From: Evansella sp041820985
GTDB lineage: Bacteria > Bacillota > Bacilli > Bacillales > Salisediminibacteriaceae
NCBI RefSeq assembly: GCF_041820985.1
Contig: NZ_JBGUAU010000017.1
Span: 62,001-126,000, forward strand
Length of the DNA stretch: 64,000 bases
Direction: 5' to 3'
Within the stretch, counting starts at the first letter, position 1, and each line of letters begins with the position of its first letter. Positions 43,533 to 53,500 of the stretch are shown here, piece after piece. The translations under genes were made by a program, and so were the position numbers. Below the pieces are notes generated by a model, which saw only the letters and a program-made list of their open reading frames with translations, was not told where the DNA came from and made no database searches.

Positions 43533-45287
43533 TTATAGTACACTTGCTTGACCTTTGTAAATCTTACCGTGTTGGCCGTCTACAGTTACTTCGTCTCCAT
43601 CTTGGAATAACGTTGTAGCTCCTTCAACACCAACAACAACTGGTACTCCTAAGCTTAATCCAACTACCGCAGCGTGCGAAGTTAAGCCACCTTGTTCCGT
43701 AATTACAGCAGATGCTTTTTCAAACGCATCCATCATATCACGGTCCGTATTTGTTGTTACTAATACATCACCAGTATTAACCTTGTCTAATGCTTCTTTC
43801 GCACTGTTCGCAACTACCACTTTTCCCGTTGCAGATTTTCTGCCAATTCCTTGTCCACTAGCCAATACTTCGCCAATAACATGGACTTTCATAATATTTG
43901 TAGTTCCTGTTTCATTTACTGGAACACCAGCAGTAATTACTACTAAGTCACCATGTTTTACATGACCTGATTTTAACGCTCCATCAACCGCTAATTGAAG
44001 CATTTCATCTGTAGAACTAGCTCTCTCACCAACTTGTGGGTAGACACCCCATGAAAGTGCTAATGAACGACAAATACTATCATTACTAGCAATTGCAACA
44101 ATTGGTGATTTCGGACGATATTTTGAAATCATACGTGCTGTATGACCACTTTCTGTTGATGTTAAAACAGCAGATGCATGTAAGTTAAGTGCTGTATGTG
44201 CAACAGATTGGCTAATAGCATCTGTAATAGTTTGTTCACTTTCTAATCTTGTTCTCTTTAAAATGTCTTCATAACGTAATGCAGTTTCTGTCTTCAGTGC
44301 AATGTTTGCCATTGTTTGAACAGATTCAACTGGATATATCCCAGCAGCTGTTTCACCTGAAAGCATGATTGCATCCGTACCATCAAAAATTGCATTTGCA
44401 ACATCACTCGCTTCCGCACGCGTTGGACGAGGGTTACGTTGCATGGAATCCAACATTTGTGTTGCAGTAATAACTGGCTTGCCAAGTAGGTTACATTTCT
44501 TGATTAATTCTTTTTGTACTAATGGAACATCTTCTGCTGGAATTTCTACCCCTAAGTCACCACGAGCAACCATTAATCCTTCAGAAACTTCAAGAATTTC
44601 GTCAATATTATCTACACCTTCTTGGTTTTCAATCTTAGGGATGATTTGGATATGGTCAGCATTATGCTTTTCTAGTAGTTCACGAATTTCTAATACATCT
44701 GATGCGCGACGAACGAAAGAAGCAGCAATGAAATCAACATTTTGCTCAATACCGAATACGATATCGTTTGCATCTTTCTCCGTAATACCAGGCAGATTCA
44801 CGCTTACTCCAGGAACGTTTACACCTTTTTTATTTTTTAATACTCCACTATTAATTATTTCTGTAACTAACTCATTTTCACGAATTTCTTTTACCTTTAG
44901 TTCAATTAAACCATCGTCTAATAAAAGAGTAGATCCAACTTGAACATCATTAATTAAACCAGGATATGTAATAGAAAACTTCTCTGCAGTTCCTACCACC
45001 TCAGTCATGGAAACAGTAACTGTGTTTCCTTGTACTAATTCTACTGATCCACCTTCCACTGTTTGTGTTCTGATTTCTGGTCCTTTTGTATCTAATAAAA
45101 TGGCTACTGTTTTTCCTAGTTCATTAGCGGCTTGTCTTATATTTTCAATTCTTGCACCATGTTCTTCATAATCACCATGAGAGAAATTTAATCTTGCCAC
45201 ATTCATCCCTGCAGAAATTAATGCCTTTAACTTGTCTAAACTCTCACTAGCCGGACCTATCGTACATACTATTTTTGTTTTTCTCAC
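43533..45287 (-). CDS. pyk: Pyruvate kinase
   Basis: Makes pyruvate and ATP from PEP. The 584-aa protein has the catalytic barrel with KTKIVCTIGPAS, MVARGDLGVEIP and ITATQMLDSM. It also has the extra C-terminal PEP-utiliser-like domain of Bacillus Pyk (TEQGGLTSHAAVVGLSLGVPVVVG, about 520-545). The start is GTG 45287: GGAGG lies eight bases upstream, whereas the in-frame ATG at 45293 is only two bases from it. It follows pfkA by about 165 bp. Confidence 0.95.
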   Translation of the reverse strand: MRKTKIVCTIGPASESLDKLKALISAGMNVARLNFSHGDYEEHGARIENIRQAANELGKTVAILLDTKGPEIRTQTVEGGSVELVQGNTVTVSMTEVVGTAEKFSITYPGLINDVQVGSTLLLDDGLIELKVKEIRENELVTEIINSGVLKNKKGVNVPGVSVNLPGITEKDANDIVFGIEQNVDFIAASFVRRASDVLEIRELLEKHNADHIQIIPKIENQEGVDNIDEILEVSEGLMVARGDLGVEIPAEDVPLVQKELIKKCNLLGKPVITATQMLDSMQRNPRPTRAEASDVANAIFDGTDAIMLSGETAAGIYPVESVQTMANIALKTETALRYEDILKRTRLESEQTITDAISQSVAHTALNLHASAVLTSTESGHTARMISKYRPKSPIVAIASNDSICRSLALSWGVYPQVGERASSTDEMLQLAVDGALKSGHVKHGDLVVITAGVPVNETGTTNIMKVHVIGEVLASGQGIGRKSATGKVVVANSAKEALDKVNTGDVLVTTNTDRDMMDAFEKASAVITEQGGLTSHAAVVGLSLGVPVVVGVEGATTLFQDGDEVTVDGQHGKIYKGQASVL

Positions 45288-45359
45288 TTTCATATCCTCC
45301 TCATAATCAAAAACATTCTAATCTTTAGCATTTTCTATTTTCCTTTTTTCCATACAAAA

Positions 45360-45387
45360 GCCAGGACAAATTTGCATTTGTCCTAGC
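45360..45387 (-). terminator. Terminator or attenuator between pfkA and pyk
   Basis: GCCAGGACAAA / TTTGTCCTAGC stem with a 6-nt loop, followed by TTTT on the minus strand. Since pfkA and pyk are usually cotranscribed, it may be only partly effective. Confidence 0.65.
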
Positions 45388-45458
45388 TATTAAATCCTGT
45401 TTTATATCATGCATTTAAAAAACATGCTATAAACAAGCCGAAAATAGCTGAGTAAATC

Positions 45459-46418
45459 TTAAATAGATAGCTCTTTAGAAAGCTTGTACATTGTACTATC
45501 TATTTCGTGTTTGCGAGAAAGAGCATCATCGATGTTATGTGAAACTAATACGTTTTTCTCAATACCTACCATCTTTCCTGCTTCTCCTTGCAATAATAGC
45601 TCAACTGCATATGCACCTAAGCGGCTAGCAAGTACGCGGTCTGCTGCAGTTGGAGAACCACCACGTTGGATATGGCCAAGTACAGTAACTCTTGTTTCTA
45701 GGTTTGTTTGATCTTGAATTTCTTTCGCAATTTCAACCCCAGAACCTGCTCCTTCAGCAACTACTATTATACTATGTTTCTTACCTCTATCGTGCCCTTT
45801 CTTCAAACGTGTAATAATATCGTCAATTTTAAAAGTTTCTTCTGGAATAAGTATTGACTCAGCTCCATCGGCTAAACCTGACCATAATGCTATATCACCA
45901 GCATCGCGCCCCATTACTTCAATAACATATGTTCTTTCGTGTGATGTTGCCGTATCACGAATTTTATCAATAGCATCAATAACCGTATTTAATGCTGTAT
46001 CAAAACCAATTGTATAATCAGTCCCAGAAATATCATTATCGATTGTTCCAGGAACACCAATTGTTGGGAATCCATGCTCCGTAAGCTTTTCAGCACCACG
46101 GAAAGAGCCGTCTCCTCCAATAACAACCAAAGCTTCTATTCCAAACTTTTTTAAATTCTCTATACCTTTTAGTTGACCTTCTAATGTCTTAAACTCTTCA
46201 CAACGTGCAGTATAAAGCATTGTTCCACCACGATGGATAATATCACCTACAGATCCAATCTCAAGCTTTTTTATATCTCCTGAAATTAATCCTGCATACC
46301 CATAGTAAATACCATAAACCTCAAGGTTATGGTAAATTGCCTTCCTAACAACAGCTCGAATGGCTGCATTCATCCCTGGGGAATCTCCACCACTTGTAAG
46401 TACTCCAATACGTTTCAT
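45459..46418 (-). CDS. pfkA: ATP-dependent 6-phosphofructokinase
   Basis: Commits fructose 6-phosphate to glycolysis. The 319-aa protein starts MKRIGVLTSGGDSPGMNAAIR and has the ATP site (GGDGSFRGA), the catalytic PGTIDNDISGTDYTIGFDTA and the substrate block EVMGRDAGDIAL. The start is ATG 46418, which gives the exact family length. A longer frame to 46499 is not supported by a ribosome binding site. Confidence 0.97.
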   Translation of the reverse strand: MKRIGVLTSGGDSPGMNAAIRAVVRKAIYHNLEVYGIYYGYAGLISGDIKKLEIGSVGDIIHRGGTMLYTARCEEFKTLEGQLKGIENLKKFGIEALVVIGGDGSFRGAEKLTEHGFPTIGVPGTIDNDISGTDYTIGFDTALNTVIDAIDKIRDTATSHERTYVIEVMGRDAGDIALWSGLADGAESILIPEETFKIDDIITRLKKGHDRGKKHSIIVVAEGAGSGVEIAKEIQDQTNLETRVTVLGHIQRGGSPTAADRVLASRLGAYAVELLLQGEAGKMVGIEKNVLVSHNIDDALSRKHEIDSTMYKLSKELSI

Positions 46419-46507
46419 AATACTGTCAGTCACCTCTTTATTACATTCTGTAATATAATATGTGTTTAAAATAACACTTTCAATTACGAAACACAACATC
46501 TATTCCG

Positions 46508-46546
46508 GGGAAAATAAAGACGCTTCCCCATAAATGAGAAAGCGCA
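46508..46546 (-). terminator. Weak stem-loop after accA
   Basis: GCGCTTTC pairs with GGAAGCGT on the minus strand, followed by a T-rich stretch, just after the accA stop. Confidence 0.45.
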
Positions 46547-46550
46547 CTCC

Positions 46551-47531
46551 TTATTTCATAACGATGGCATCGTTTACATGGTTAATTTCTCCAATTTTCT
46601 TAAATTTTTCGTAACGTTTTAAAACAAGGGTTTCATTAGGTATTTTTCCCAATTCATCCAAAGAAATACCTATCATTTTTTTAATTTCAGTTGCTTGTTT
46701 ATCTACATTACGATGGGCTCCACCTCTTACCTCTGGAATCATCTCGTCTATTAAACCTAACTCTAATAAATCTGGTGCTGTTATTTTCATAGTCTCAGCA
46801 GCTCGCTTTGCCAAGCTCGAATCTTTCCATAATAATGCTGCAGCACCTTCAGGAGATATAACAGAATATGTTGAATTTTCTAACATGAAAATTTTATCTC
46901 CTACACCAAGAGCAAGTGCTCCACCACTTCCTCCTTCGCCAATTACAATACAAAGAATTGGTACTCTTAAACCGGACATTTCTAAAAGGTTTCTTGCAAT
47001 TGCTTCACTTTGTCCACGTTCTTCTGATTCAATTCCAGGGTCCGCACCTTTTGTATCAATAAAACAAATAATAGGTCGATTGAATTTATCTGCCTGTTTC
47101 ATTAACCTCAATGCTTTTCTATATCCTTCAGGATGTGGCATACCAAAGTTACGTTTAATGTTTTCCTTTGTATCTTTCCCTCGTTGATGTCCAATAACGG
47201 TAACTGGTTTTCCTTCGAACTTACCGATTCCGCCAACAATAGCTTTATCTTCACCATATAATCGATCACCATGAAATTCGATGAAATTAGTGAAAATACG
47301 GTCGATATAATCTAACGTTGTAGGGCGTTTACTATGACGAGCAATTTGGACTCTTTCCCATGGATTTAAGTTTCCATATATATCTTTTTCTAACTGTTCC
47401 AGACGCCCTTCAAGCTTTTCGATTTCCCCAGACAAATCAATACCTTTTTCTTCCGTAAAAGCTTTTAATTCATTTATCTTATTTTTTAGCTCCGTAATGG
47501 GTTTTTCAAAGGATAGTTGCTGTTCTGCCAA
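46551..47531 (-). CDS. accA: Acetyl-CoA carboxylase carboxyltransferase subunit alpha
   Basis: With AccD transfers carboxyl from biotin to acetyl-CoA, giving malonyl-CoA for fatty acids. The 326-aa crotonase-fold protein has GHQRGKDTKENIKRNFGMPHPEGYRKALR and the oxyanion-hole glycines in GEGGSGGALALGVGD. The start is TTG 47531, immediately after the accD stop and eight bases after GGGAGG, so the subunits are translated in tandem. Confidence 0.96.
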   Translation of the reverse strand: MAEQQLSFEKPITELKNKINELKAFTEEKGIDLSGEIEKLEGRLEQLEKDIYGNLNPWERVQIARHSKRPTTLDYIDRIFTNFIEFHGDRLYGEDKAIVGGIGKFEGKPVTVIGHQRGKDTKENIKRNFGMPHPEGYRKALRLMKQADKFNRPIICFIDTKGADPGIESEERGQSEAIARNLLEMSGLRVPILCIVIGEGGSGGALALGVGDKIFMLENSTYSVISPEGAAALLWKDSSLAKRAAETMKITAPDLLELGLIDEMIPEVRGGAHRNVDKQATEIKKMIGISLDELGKIPNETLVLKRYEKFKKIGEINHVNDAIVMK

Positions 47532-48401
47532 TTAAATTCCCTCCCTAGTTTGAAAGTGGGGGTAATGTATCTCTAAAATATTTCCAAGTGTTTCCTTCAT
47601 CTCATGTCGTGATACCACTTTATCTAATTGTCCATGTTCTAGCAAAAATTCTGCTGTCTGAAAGTCATCTGGTAGCTTTTGGCGAATTGTTTGTTCAATT
47701 ATTCTTCTTCCTGCAAAACCTATTAGCGCACCAGGTTCTGCTAAATTAATATCACCTAATGATGCAAAACTTGCAGAAACTCCCCCAGTAGTAGGATGGG
47801 TCATAATACTAATGAACAGTTGACCATTTTCGTGAAGTTGATTTAGTGCCGCACTAGTTTTCGCCATTTGCATTAAACTAAAGACACCCTCTTGCATTCT
47901 TGCTCCCCCTGAAGCGGAGAACAAAATAAAAGGCTTTTCTCCCTCAATGGCCCTTTCAATTGCCCGGGCAATCTTCTCCCCTACGACAGACCCCATACTC
48001 CCCATACGGAATCGAGAATCCATTACTCCGATAACGGTAGGGATGCTGTAAATAGTACCTTCTCCAGTAACTACAGCTTCATTAAGATTCGTTTTTTCTC
48101 TATCAAGCTTCGACTTCTCTAAATATGACGGGAAATTCAATGGATCTTTTGCAATCATATCTTGATCAAATTCAACGAAGCTACCTTCATCTAGTGTGAG
48201 TCCGATACGTTCGTATGCTGTTATGCTATGATGGTGACTGCACCCTTCACAAACCATATTGATTTTCTTTAGTTCCTTCGTATACAATATGGTTTTACAT
48301 TTTGGGCACTTTGTCATTAACCCTTCTGGCACCTCTTGTTTCGCTTGTTCAGAGGGAATTGTTGCATATTTCTTTTTCTTTGAAAAAATATCACGTATCA
48401 C
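47532..48401 (-). CDS. accD: Acetyl-CoA carboxylase carboxyltransferase subunit beta
   Basis: Partner of AccA, 289 aa. The N-terminal Cys4 zinc ribbon (TKCPKCKTILY ... VCEGCSHH, about 30-55) can bind DNA/RNA as well as the complex. The crotonase-fold domain has MDSRFRMGSMGSVVGEKI and FSASGGARMQEGVFSLMQM. It lies 64 bp after the GntR regulator and directly before accA. Confidence 0.96.
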   Translation of the reverse strand: MIRDIFSKKKKYATIPSEQAKQEVPEGLMTKCPKCKTILYTKELKKINMVCEGCSHHHSITAYERIGLTLDEGSFVEFDQDMIAKDPLNFPSYLEKSKLDREKTNLNEAVVTGEGTIYSIPTVIGVMDSRFRMGSMGSVVGEKIARAIERAIEGEKPFILFSASGGARMQEGVFSLMQMAKTSAALNQLHENGQLFISIMTHPTTGGVSASFASLGDINLAEPGALIGFAGRRIIEQTIRQKLPDDFQTAEFLLEHGQLDKVVSRHEMKETLGNILEIHYPHFQTREGI

Positions 48402-48465
48402 GATCTCACCTCATTATTTTAAAAAAGTTTGTTTATGTTAATGTAATTATTGGGTATCTGCAAGT

Positions 48466-49128
48466 CTAAAATCTGCTATTTTCCAAGTGTGTTCTTAAGT
48501 AACAGACAGCATCCTCATCATTTTTAGAAGTTAAAGCTCGTAAAATCGCTTCGTGTTCTTGAATCGAATTTCCTATTCTACCTTCCCTTGATAATGATTC
48601 TCTTATTGCAACTTTACTATAATCTACCAATGGACGCCAGATATTTAACAATAGTTTATTATGGCTAGATTCTACGAGGGTTTTATGAAATAAAAAATCT
48701 TCTTCCACTGGCAATTCACCACTTGTCCATTTTTTCTTTGACTCTTCTAATATAATTTCGAGTTTATCTAATTGTTCTTTTGATGCTCTCATACAAGCTA
48801 ATCGTACTGCTTCAACTTCTATGATCCTTCTCGTCTCCATAACATCTTGTTTAGCTTTTGTATCTCGAAAGAAAAAACTTGCTAAAACTTCTGCAATTCG
48901 ATGGCCTCCAGATTCCTTTATGTAAGTACCTTCTCCTTTTCTTGTCTCAATTAAGTCGAGAAGTTCGAGTGCTCTTAATGCTTCCCGAACGGAAGAACGA
49001 CCTACATTCAATCTTTCTGCTAATTCACGTTCAGAAGGCAGTTTGTCTCCAGGTGATAATTGATCTAATCGAATAATAGAATCAATTTCTTTTACAATAT
49101 TTAAGTACATTTTTTGTCCAACACTCAC
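48466..49128 (-). CDS. GntR/FadR-family transcriptional regulator (FCD domain)
   Basis: DNA-binding regulator, 220 aa. The N-terminal winged helix (about 8-75) has PGDKLPSERELAERLNVGRSSVREALRAL and the wing RKGEGTYI. The C-terminal FCD ligand domain (about 85-215) carries metal-site-type residues (E..E..A, FLFHKTLV, and a final HL). It lies between malic enzyme and accD, 26 bp after the former, in one transcription unit. The ideal FadR-type palindrome at 50420-50440 upstream of ytsJ is its likely operator. The effector is unknown; an acyl or organic acid is plausible. Confidence 0.9.
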   Translation of the reverse strand: MSVGQKMYLNIVKEIDSIIRLDQLSPGDKLPSERELAERLNVGRSSVREALRALELLDLIETRKGEGTYIKESGGHRIAEVLASFFFRDTKAKQDVMETRRIIEVEAVRLACMRASKEQLDKLEIILEESKKKWTSGELPVEEDFLFHKTLVESSHNKLLLNIWRPLVDYSKVAIRESLSREGRIGNSIQEHEAILRALTSKNDEDAVCYLRTHLENSRF

Positions 49129-49154
49129 CTTTTGCCACCTGCCTTTCTATTTCC

Positions 49155-50393
49155 TTATCCTTCATCAATGAGAGTAAGTTCTCTTGTTTTCTCTTCCACT
49201 GCAGCAGGGTCTACCTTTCTTCTCGCCACTCCTGTATCCATAGCAGCTTGAGCTACACTTCTTGCCACAGCTGGAGCAACTCTCGGGTCAAATGGTCCAG
49301 GTATCACATAGTCTACATGAAGCTTTTCTTCTTCAACAAGACTGGCAATAGCATTTACTGCTGCTATTTTCATCTCCTCGTTTATGTGTGTAGCATAAAC
49401 ATCTAATGCTCCTCGGAAAATCCCCGGAAAAGCTAGTACATTGTTTACTTGGTTTGGAAAATCAGATCGCCCAGTACCAATGACACTTGCCCCCGCAGCT
49501 TTCGCATCCTCAGGCATAATTTCAGGAACCGGGTTTGCCATTGCAAAGATAATTGGATCTGGATTCATGCTTTCAATCATTTCTTTCGTAAGAGCTCCAG
49601 CAACAGATACACCAACAAATACATCTGTCTCTTTAATAACGTCTTCTAAACTTCCTTCTTTTCGTCCTCTATTCGTAACAAGTGAAAGTTCGTGTTTTAA
49701 ATCATTCATCCCATACGAACGGCCCTCAAATATAGCGCCTTTGGAATCACAAAGAATAAATTCCTTACATCCCATGCTCTTTAATAGTTTAATAATTGCA
49801 ATCCCTGCAGCACCAGCTCCATTAACAACCACTTTTATTTCTTGCATAGATTTACCAGTAATCTTTAAGGCATTTAATAAACCGGCTGCAGTAACGATGG
49901 CAGTTCCATGCTGATCATCATGAAACACAGGAATGTTCATCTCTTTTTTTAGTCTCTCTTCTATTTCAAAGCATCTTGGAGCAGAAATATCTTCTAAATT
50001 TATTCCACCGAACGTTGGTTCCAATAATTTTACTGTTTCAATAATTTTTTCCACATCGTTTGTGTTTAAACAAATTGGGAATGCATCTACACCAGCAAAC
50101 GATTTAAACAATACAGCCTTTCCTTCCATGACAGGCATCGCTGCTTCTGGACCTATATTGCCTAGTCCTAATACCGCTGAACCATCTGAAACTACTCCAA
50201 CCATATTTCCTTTGACCGTGTATTCATACACTGATTGTGGATCTTCAAATATTTCCTTACATGGTTCTGCAACACCTGGTGAATAAGCTAACGACAGATC
50301 TTTTGCATTACGTACAGGTACTTTGGCCCTTGTTTCCAATTTCCCTTTCTTTAATTGATGCATATGTAATGCTTCTTCTCTTAAAGTCGTCAC
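49155..50393 (-). CDS. ytsJ: NAD(P)-dependent malic enzyme (YtsJ type)
   Basis: Oxidatively decarboxylates malate to pyruvate, producing NADPH in the YtsJ type. The 412-aa protein has LAYSPGVAEPCKEI, the catalytic VFHDDQHGTAIV, the nucleotide site VVNGAGAAGIAI and FAMANPVPEIMP. The start is GTG 50393 (TTLREEALHMHQ), nine bases after GGGAG and matching B. subtilis YtsJ. The frame is open to an ATG at 50453, but that has no ribosome binding site and would place the operator palindrome inside the gene. Leads the ytsJ-gntR-accD-accA unit. Confidence 0.93.
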   Translation of the reverse strand: MTTLREEALHMHQLKKGKLETRAKVPVRNAKDLSLAYSPGVAEPCKEIFEDPQSVYEYTVKGNMVGVVSDGSAVLGLGNIGPEAAMPVMEGKAVLFKSFAGVDAFPICLNTNDVEKIIETVKLLEPTFGGINLEDISAPRCFEIEERLKKEMNIPVFHDDQHGTAIVTAAGLLNALKITGKSMQEIKVVVNGAGAAGIAIIKLLKSMGCKEFILCDSKGAIFEGRSYGMNDLKHELSLVTNRGRKEGSLEDVIKETDVFVGVSVAGALTKEMIESMNPDPIIFAMANPVPEIMPEDAKAAGASVIGTGRSDFPNQVNNVLAFPGIFRGALDVYATHINEEMKIAAVNAIASLVEEEKLHVDYVIPGPFDPRVAPAVARSVAQAAMDTGVARRKVDPAAVEEKTRELTLIDEG

Positions 50394-50419
50394 GTTTCCA
50401 CTCTCCCTTATCACTTTAT

Positions 50420-50440
50420 CTAAGTGGTCTGACCACTTAG
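50420..50440. promoter_or_regulatory. GntR/FadR-type operator palindrome upstream of ytsJ
   Basis: Perfect 10-bp arms CTAAGTGGTC / GACCACTTAG (plus-strand reading) around one central base. The core TGGTC-N-GACCA is the classic FadR-subfamily operator form. It lies directly downstream of the -10 at 50457-50452, covering about +5 to +25, where a bound dimer would block transcription. Confidence 0.8.
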
Positions 50441-50451
50441 GACCATTTTTC

Positions 50452-50457
50452 ATTATA
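50452..50457 (-). promoter_or_regulatory. -10 box of the ytsJ-gntR-accDA unit
   Basis: TATAAT on the minus strand. No good -35 at 16-18 bp, so activity may need help or be weak. The start would be near 50445. Confidence 0.5.
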
Positions 50458-50563
50458 ACAAATTACATAATATGTTACATCCCAAAAGTTTTAAAATAGA
50501 AAAACTCTTATAAAAGAACGTATTACAAAACTAGCTAGTGATTAGGTATTCTCATTCATCATC

Positions 50564-53500
50564 CTACAAATTACCATTTTTTAAAATAACATTCTTCTTT
50601 CCTAATAGTGCCTTTAATTTTAATAATAGCCTGTCACTGCCTGAAACATTCCACATTTCTGACAAATACTTCGCTTGATTCGTTCGCTCATACACTAATA
50701 TTACCGGAATTTCACCTGGATCCTCCTCTAGGAGAATTTTTAATTCTTCTAATGCACCTTGCTTCTCATGTACGAAGGAGATTTTCACATACAATTTTGG
50801 TTGTTGTGCCTCAGCTTGTTTTTGCTTTAAACTTGAAATTAAAGCACATTTATCTAAGACAAGTTTTTTATCTCCCTTATGTTCTTGAATCTTCCCTTCA
50901 ATAAACAATAGCTCTCCTTTTTGAAGTTTTAGACGATACGATTCATACTGGTCTGGAAATACGGTTATATCTAATTCTCCAGTTTCATCTGAAATTTTTA
51001 CAAACGCCATTTGTTGTTTTTTCTTTGTTTGTATCACCCTAGTTTCTTCCACCATCCCTGCAACACGAACACGATCGTTATTACTCTTTTCTTTTAAATC
51101 CTGAATAGGTGAGCGATTATATTTACTGATAACTGGTAAATCCATTTCTACTGGATGCCCAGATGCGTAAAACCCTAATACTTGTTTTTCGAAATTCAAT
51201 TGATCCCTTTCAGAAAGTGGTGGAACAGTGATATATTCTGGTTTTTTCACTTCTTCCATAAACAACTCTGTTTGGGATTCCTCTTCCTTCATACGATATC
51301 TTTCCCCATACTCCATAGCCATATCTAAACTAGCTAACAACTGCGCCCTTTCAGGAAAAACATCGTCTAATACTCCCGATACAATAAGTGCTTCTAGTGA
51401 ACGCTTCGGCAATATCTTAGGAGGTATTTTTGCACATAGATCAAATAAATCTTCAAAACCATCTCGTTTTCTGACAGAAACAATTTCTTTTACTGCCTGG
51501 TGACTAACGTTCTTTACAGCGGCTAATCCAATCCAAATTTCTTTGTCCTTCACCGAAAAATGGACATCACTTTTTTTGATCGATGGTGGATGAACAATAA
51601 TTCCCTTTCTTCTTGCCTCCCCCACTACTTCACCAAGCTTCTCATGGTGATGAATAACAGACTCCATCATCGCTGCCATGAATTCAATTGAGTAGTTAGC
51701 TTTTAAGTAGGCAAGTTGATATGCAATAACACTATATGCGACTGCATGACTTCTATTAAAACCATAATCCGCAAAGCGAACAATTAAGTTATACATGTCG
51801 TTTGCTTCAAGTTGGGAGTAACTATTCTTAACCGCACCAGAAACAAACTGCTGTCGAGCTTCTTCCAAAACGTCTCTTTTCTTCTTTCCAACTGCACGTC
51901 GCAAAACATCCGATTCCCCTAATGAGAACCCCGCCATTCTTGAGGCTATTTGCATGATTTGCTCTTGGTAAATAAGAACTCCATACGTAGGTTCCAAAAT
52001 ATCCCTCAATGTTTCATGAGGATATGTTACTTCTTCTTCTTTATTCTTTCTTCGTATATATAACGGGATATTTTCCATCGGACCTGGGCGATACAACGCA
52101 TTCACCGCAACAATATCCTCAAATTGGTTTGGCTTTAATCTGCGTAGTACACTTTTCATTCCTGATGACTCTAATTGAAATACACCATTCGTATCTCCTA
52201 AGCCAAGTAACTGGAACGTTTTATTATCATCAAATGGTATTACATCTAATTCAATTTGTATATCATGGTTTATTTCAATAAGCCGACATATTTTTCCGAT
52301 AAAACTTAAATTTCTTAACCCTAAAAAGTCCATTTTTAATAGACCAATATTCTCTATATCTCCCATAGGAAATTGAGTCAAAAACATCCCATCATTCCCA
52401 TGTTGTAACGGAACAATGTCAGTAAGAGGTTCTTCACTCATTACTATCCCTGCCGCATGAACGGACGAGTGCCGAGGTAGACCTTCTATATCTTGGGCAA
52501 TCCGAAATAATTCATGAATTTGTTCATCTTGTAGCATTTCTCTTAAACCTTGCGATTCTTTTATAGCAGAAGCTAATGTGATGTTTGGTCTTGAAGGAAT
52601 ATTCTTTGCGACTTTATCTATTAAAGGCACTTCTATACCCAGTACTCTACCTACATCCCGTATTGCTGCTTTTGCTGCTAATGTACCGAACGTTATTATT
52701 TGAGCGACGTGGTATTTTCCGTACTTTTCTTTCACATAATGAATTACTTCATCTCTACGATCATCCGGAAAGTCAATATCAATATCAGGCATAGATACCC
52801 GTTCAGGATTTAAAAAACGTTCAAATAAAAGTCCATATTTAATAGGGTCTACGTTCGTTATTTTTAGCACATAAGCAACGACCGAACCTGCAGCAGAACC
52901 ACGTCCAGGTCCAGTTAGAATTTTATTTTTATGAGAATAATCCATAAAATCTGCCACAATCAAAAAATAATCTTCATAATTCATTTCAAATATGATCTGT
53001 AACTCAAAATTAAGACGATTCCATATTTCTTCTGTTGGAGTTTCATAGCGTTCATAAACTCCTTTCGTACATAATTGTTTTAAATACTCTTTCGCAGAAA
53101 TATCATTATCCACAGGATATTTAGGTAAAATTATTTGATCAAAATCAAAAGTAACATTGCATCTTTCTGCAATCCTTATTGTTTCCTTACAAGCCTCTGG
53201 CCATGAGGAAAAAAGTTCTAACATCTCCTGAGGTGACTTTAAATAATACTCCGACGAAGATTGCTCCTGCGGTAACTCCTCTAGTTTCACACCTAAACGA
53301 ATCGCCTGGATAACACGGTGCGCATGTTCTTGCTCTTTCATTGTAAAATGAATATGATTACTAGCAACAATAGGAACGTAAAAGTCAGTCTCCCTTATCC
53401 ATTCTGATATTTTCAATAGCTTTTCTCGTTCAAATGGTCTCCAGTGGTTTTGAATCTCTATAAAAACATCCTCTCCGAAAATCATTTGAAGCTCTTTAAA

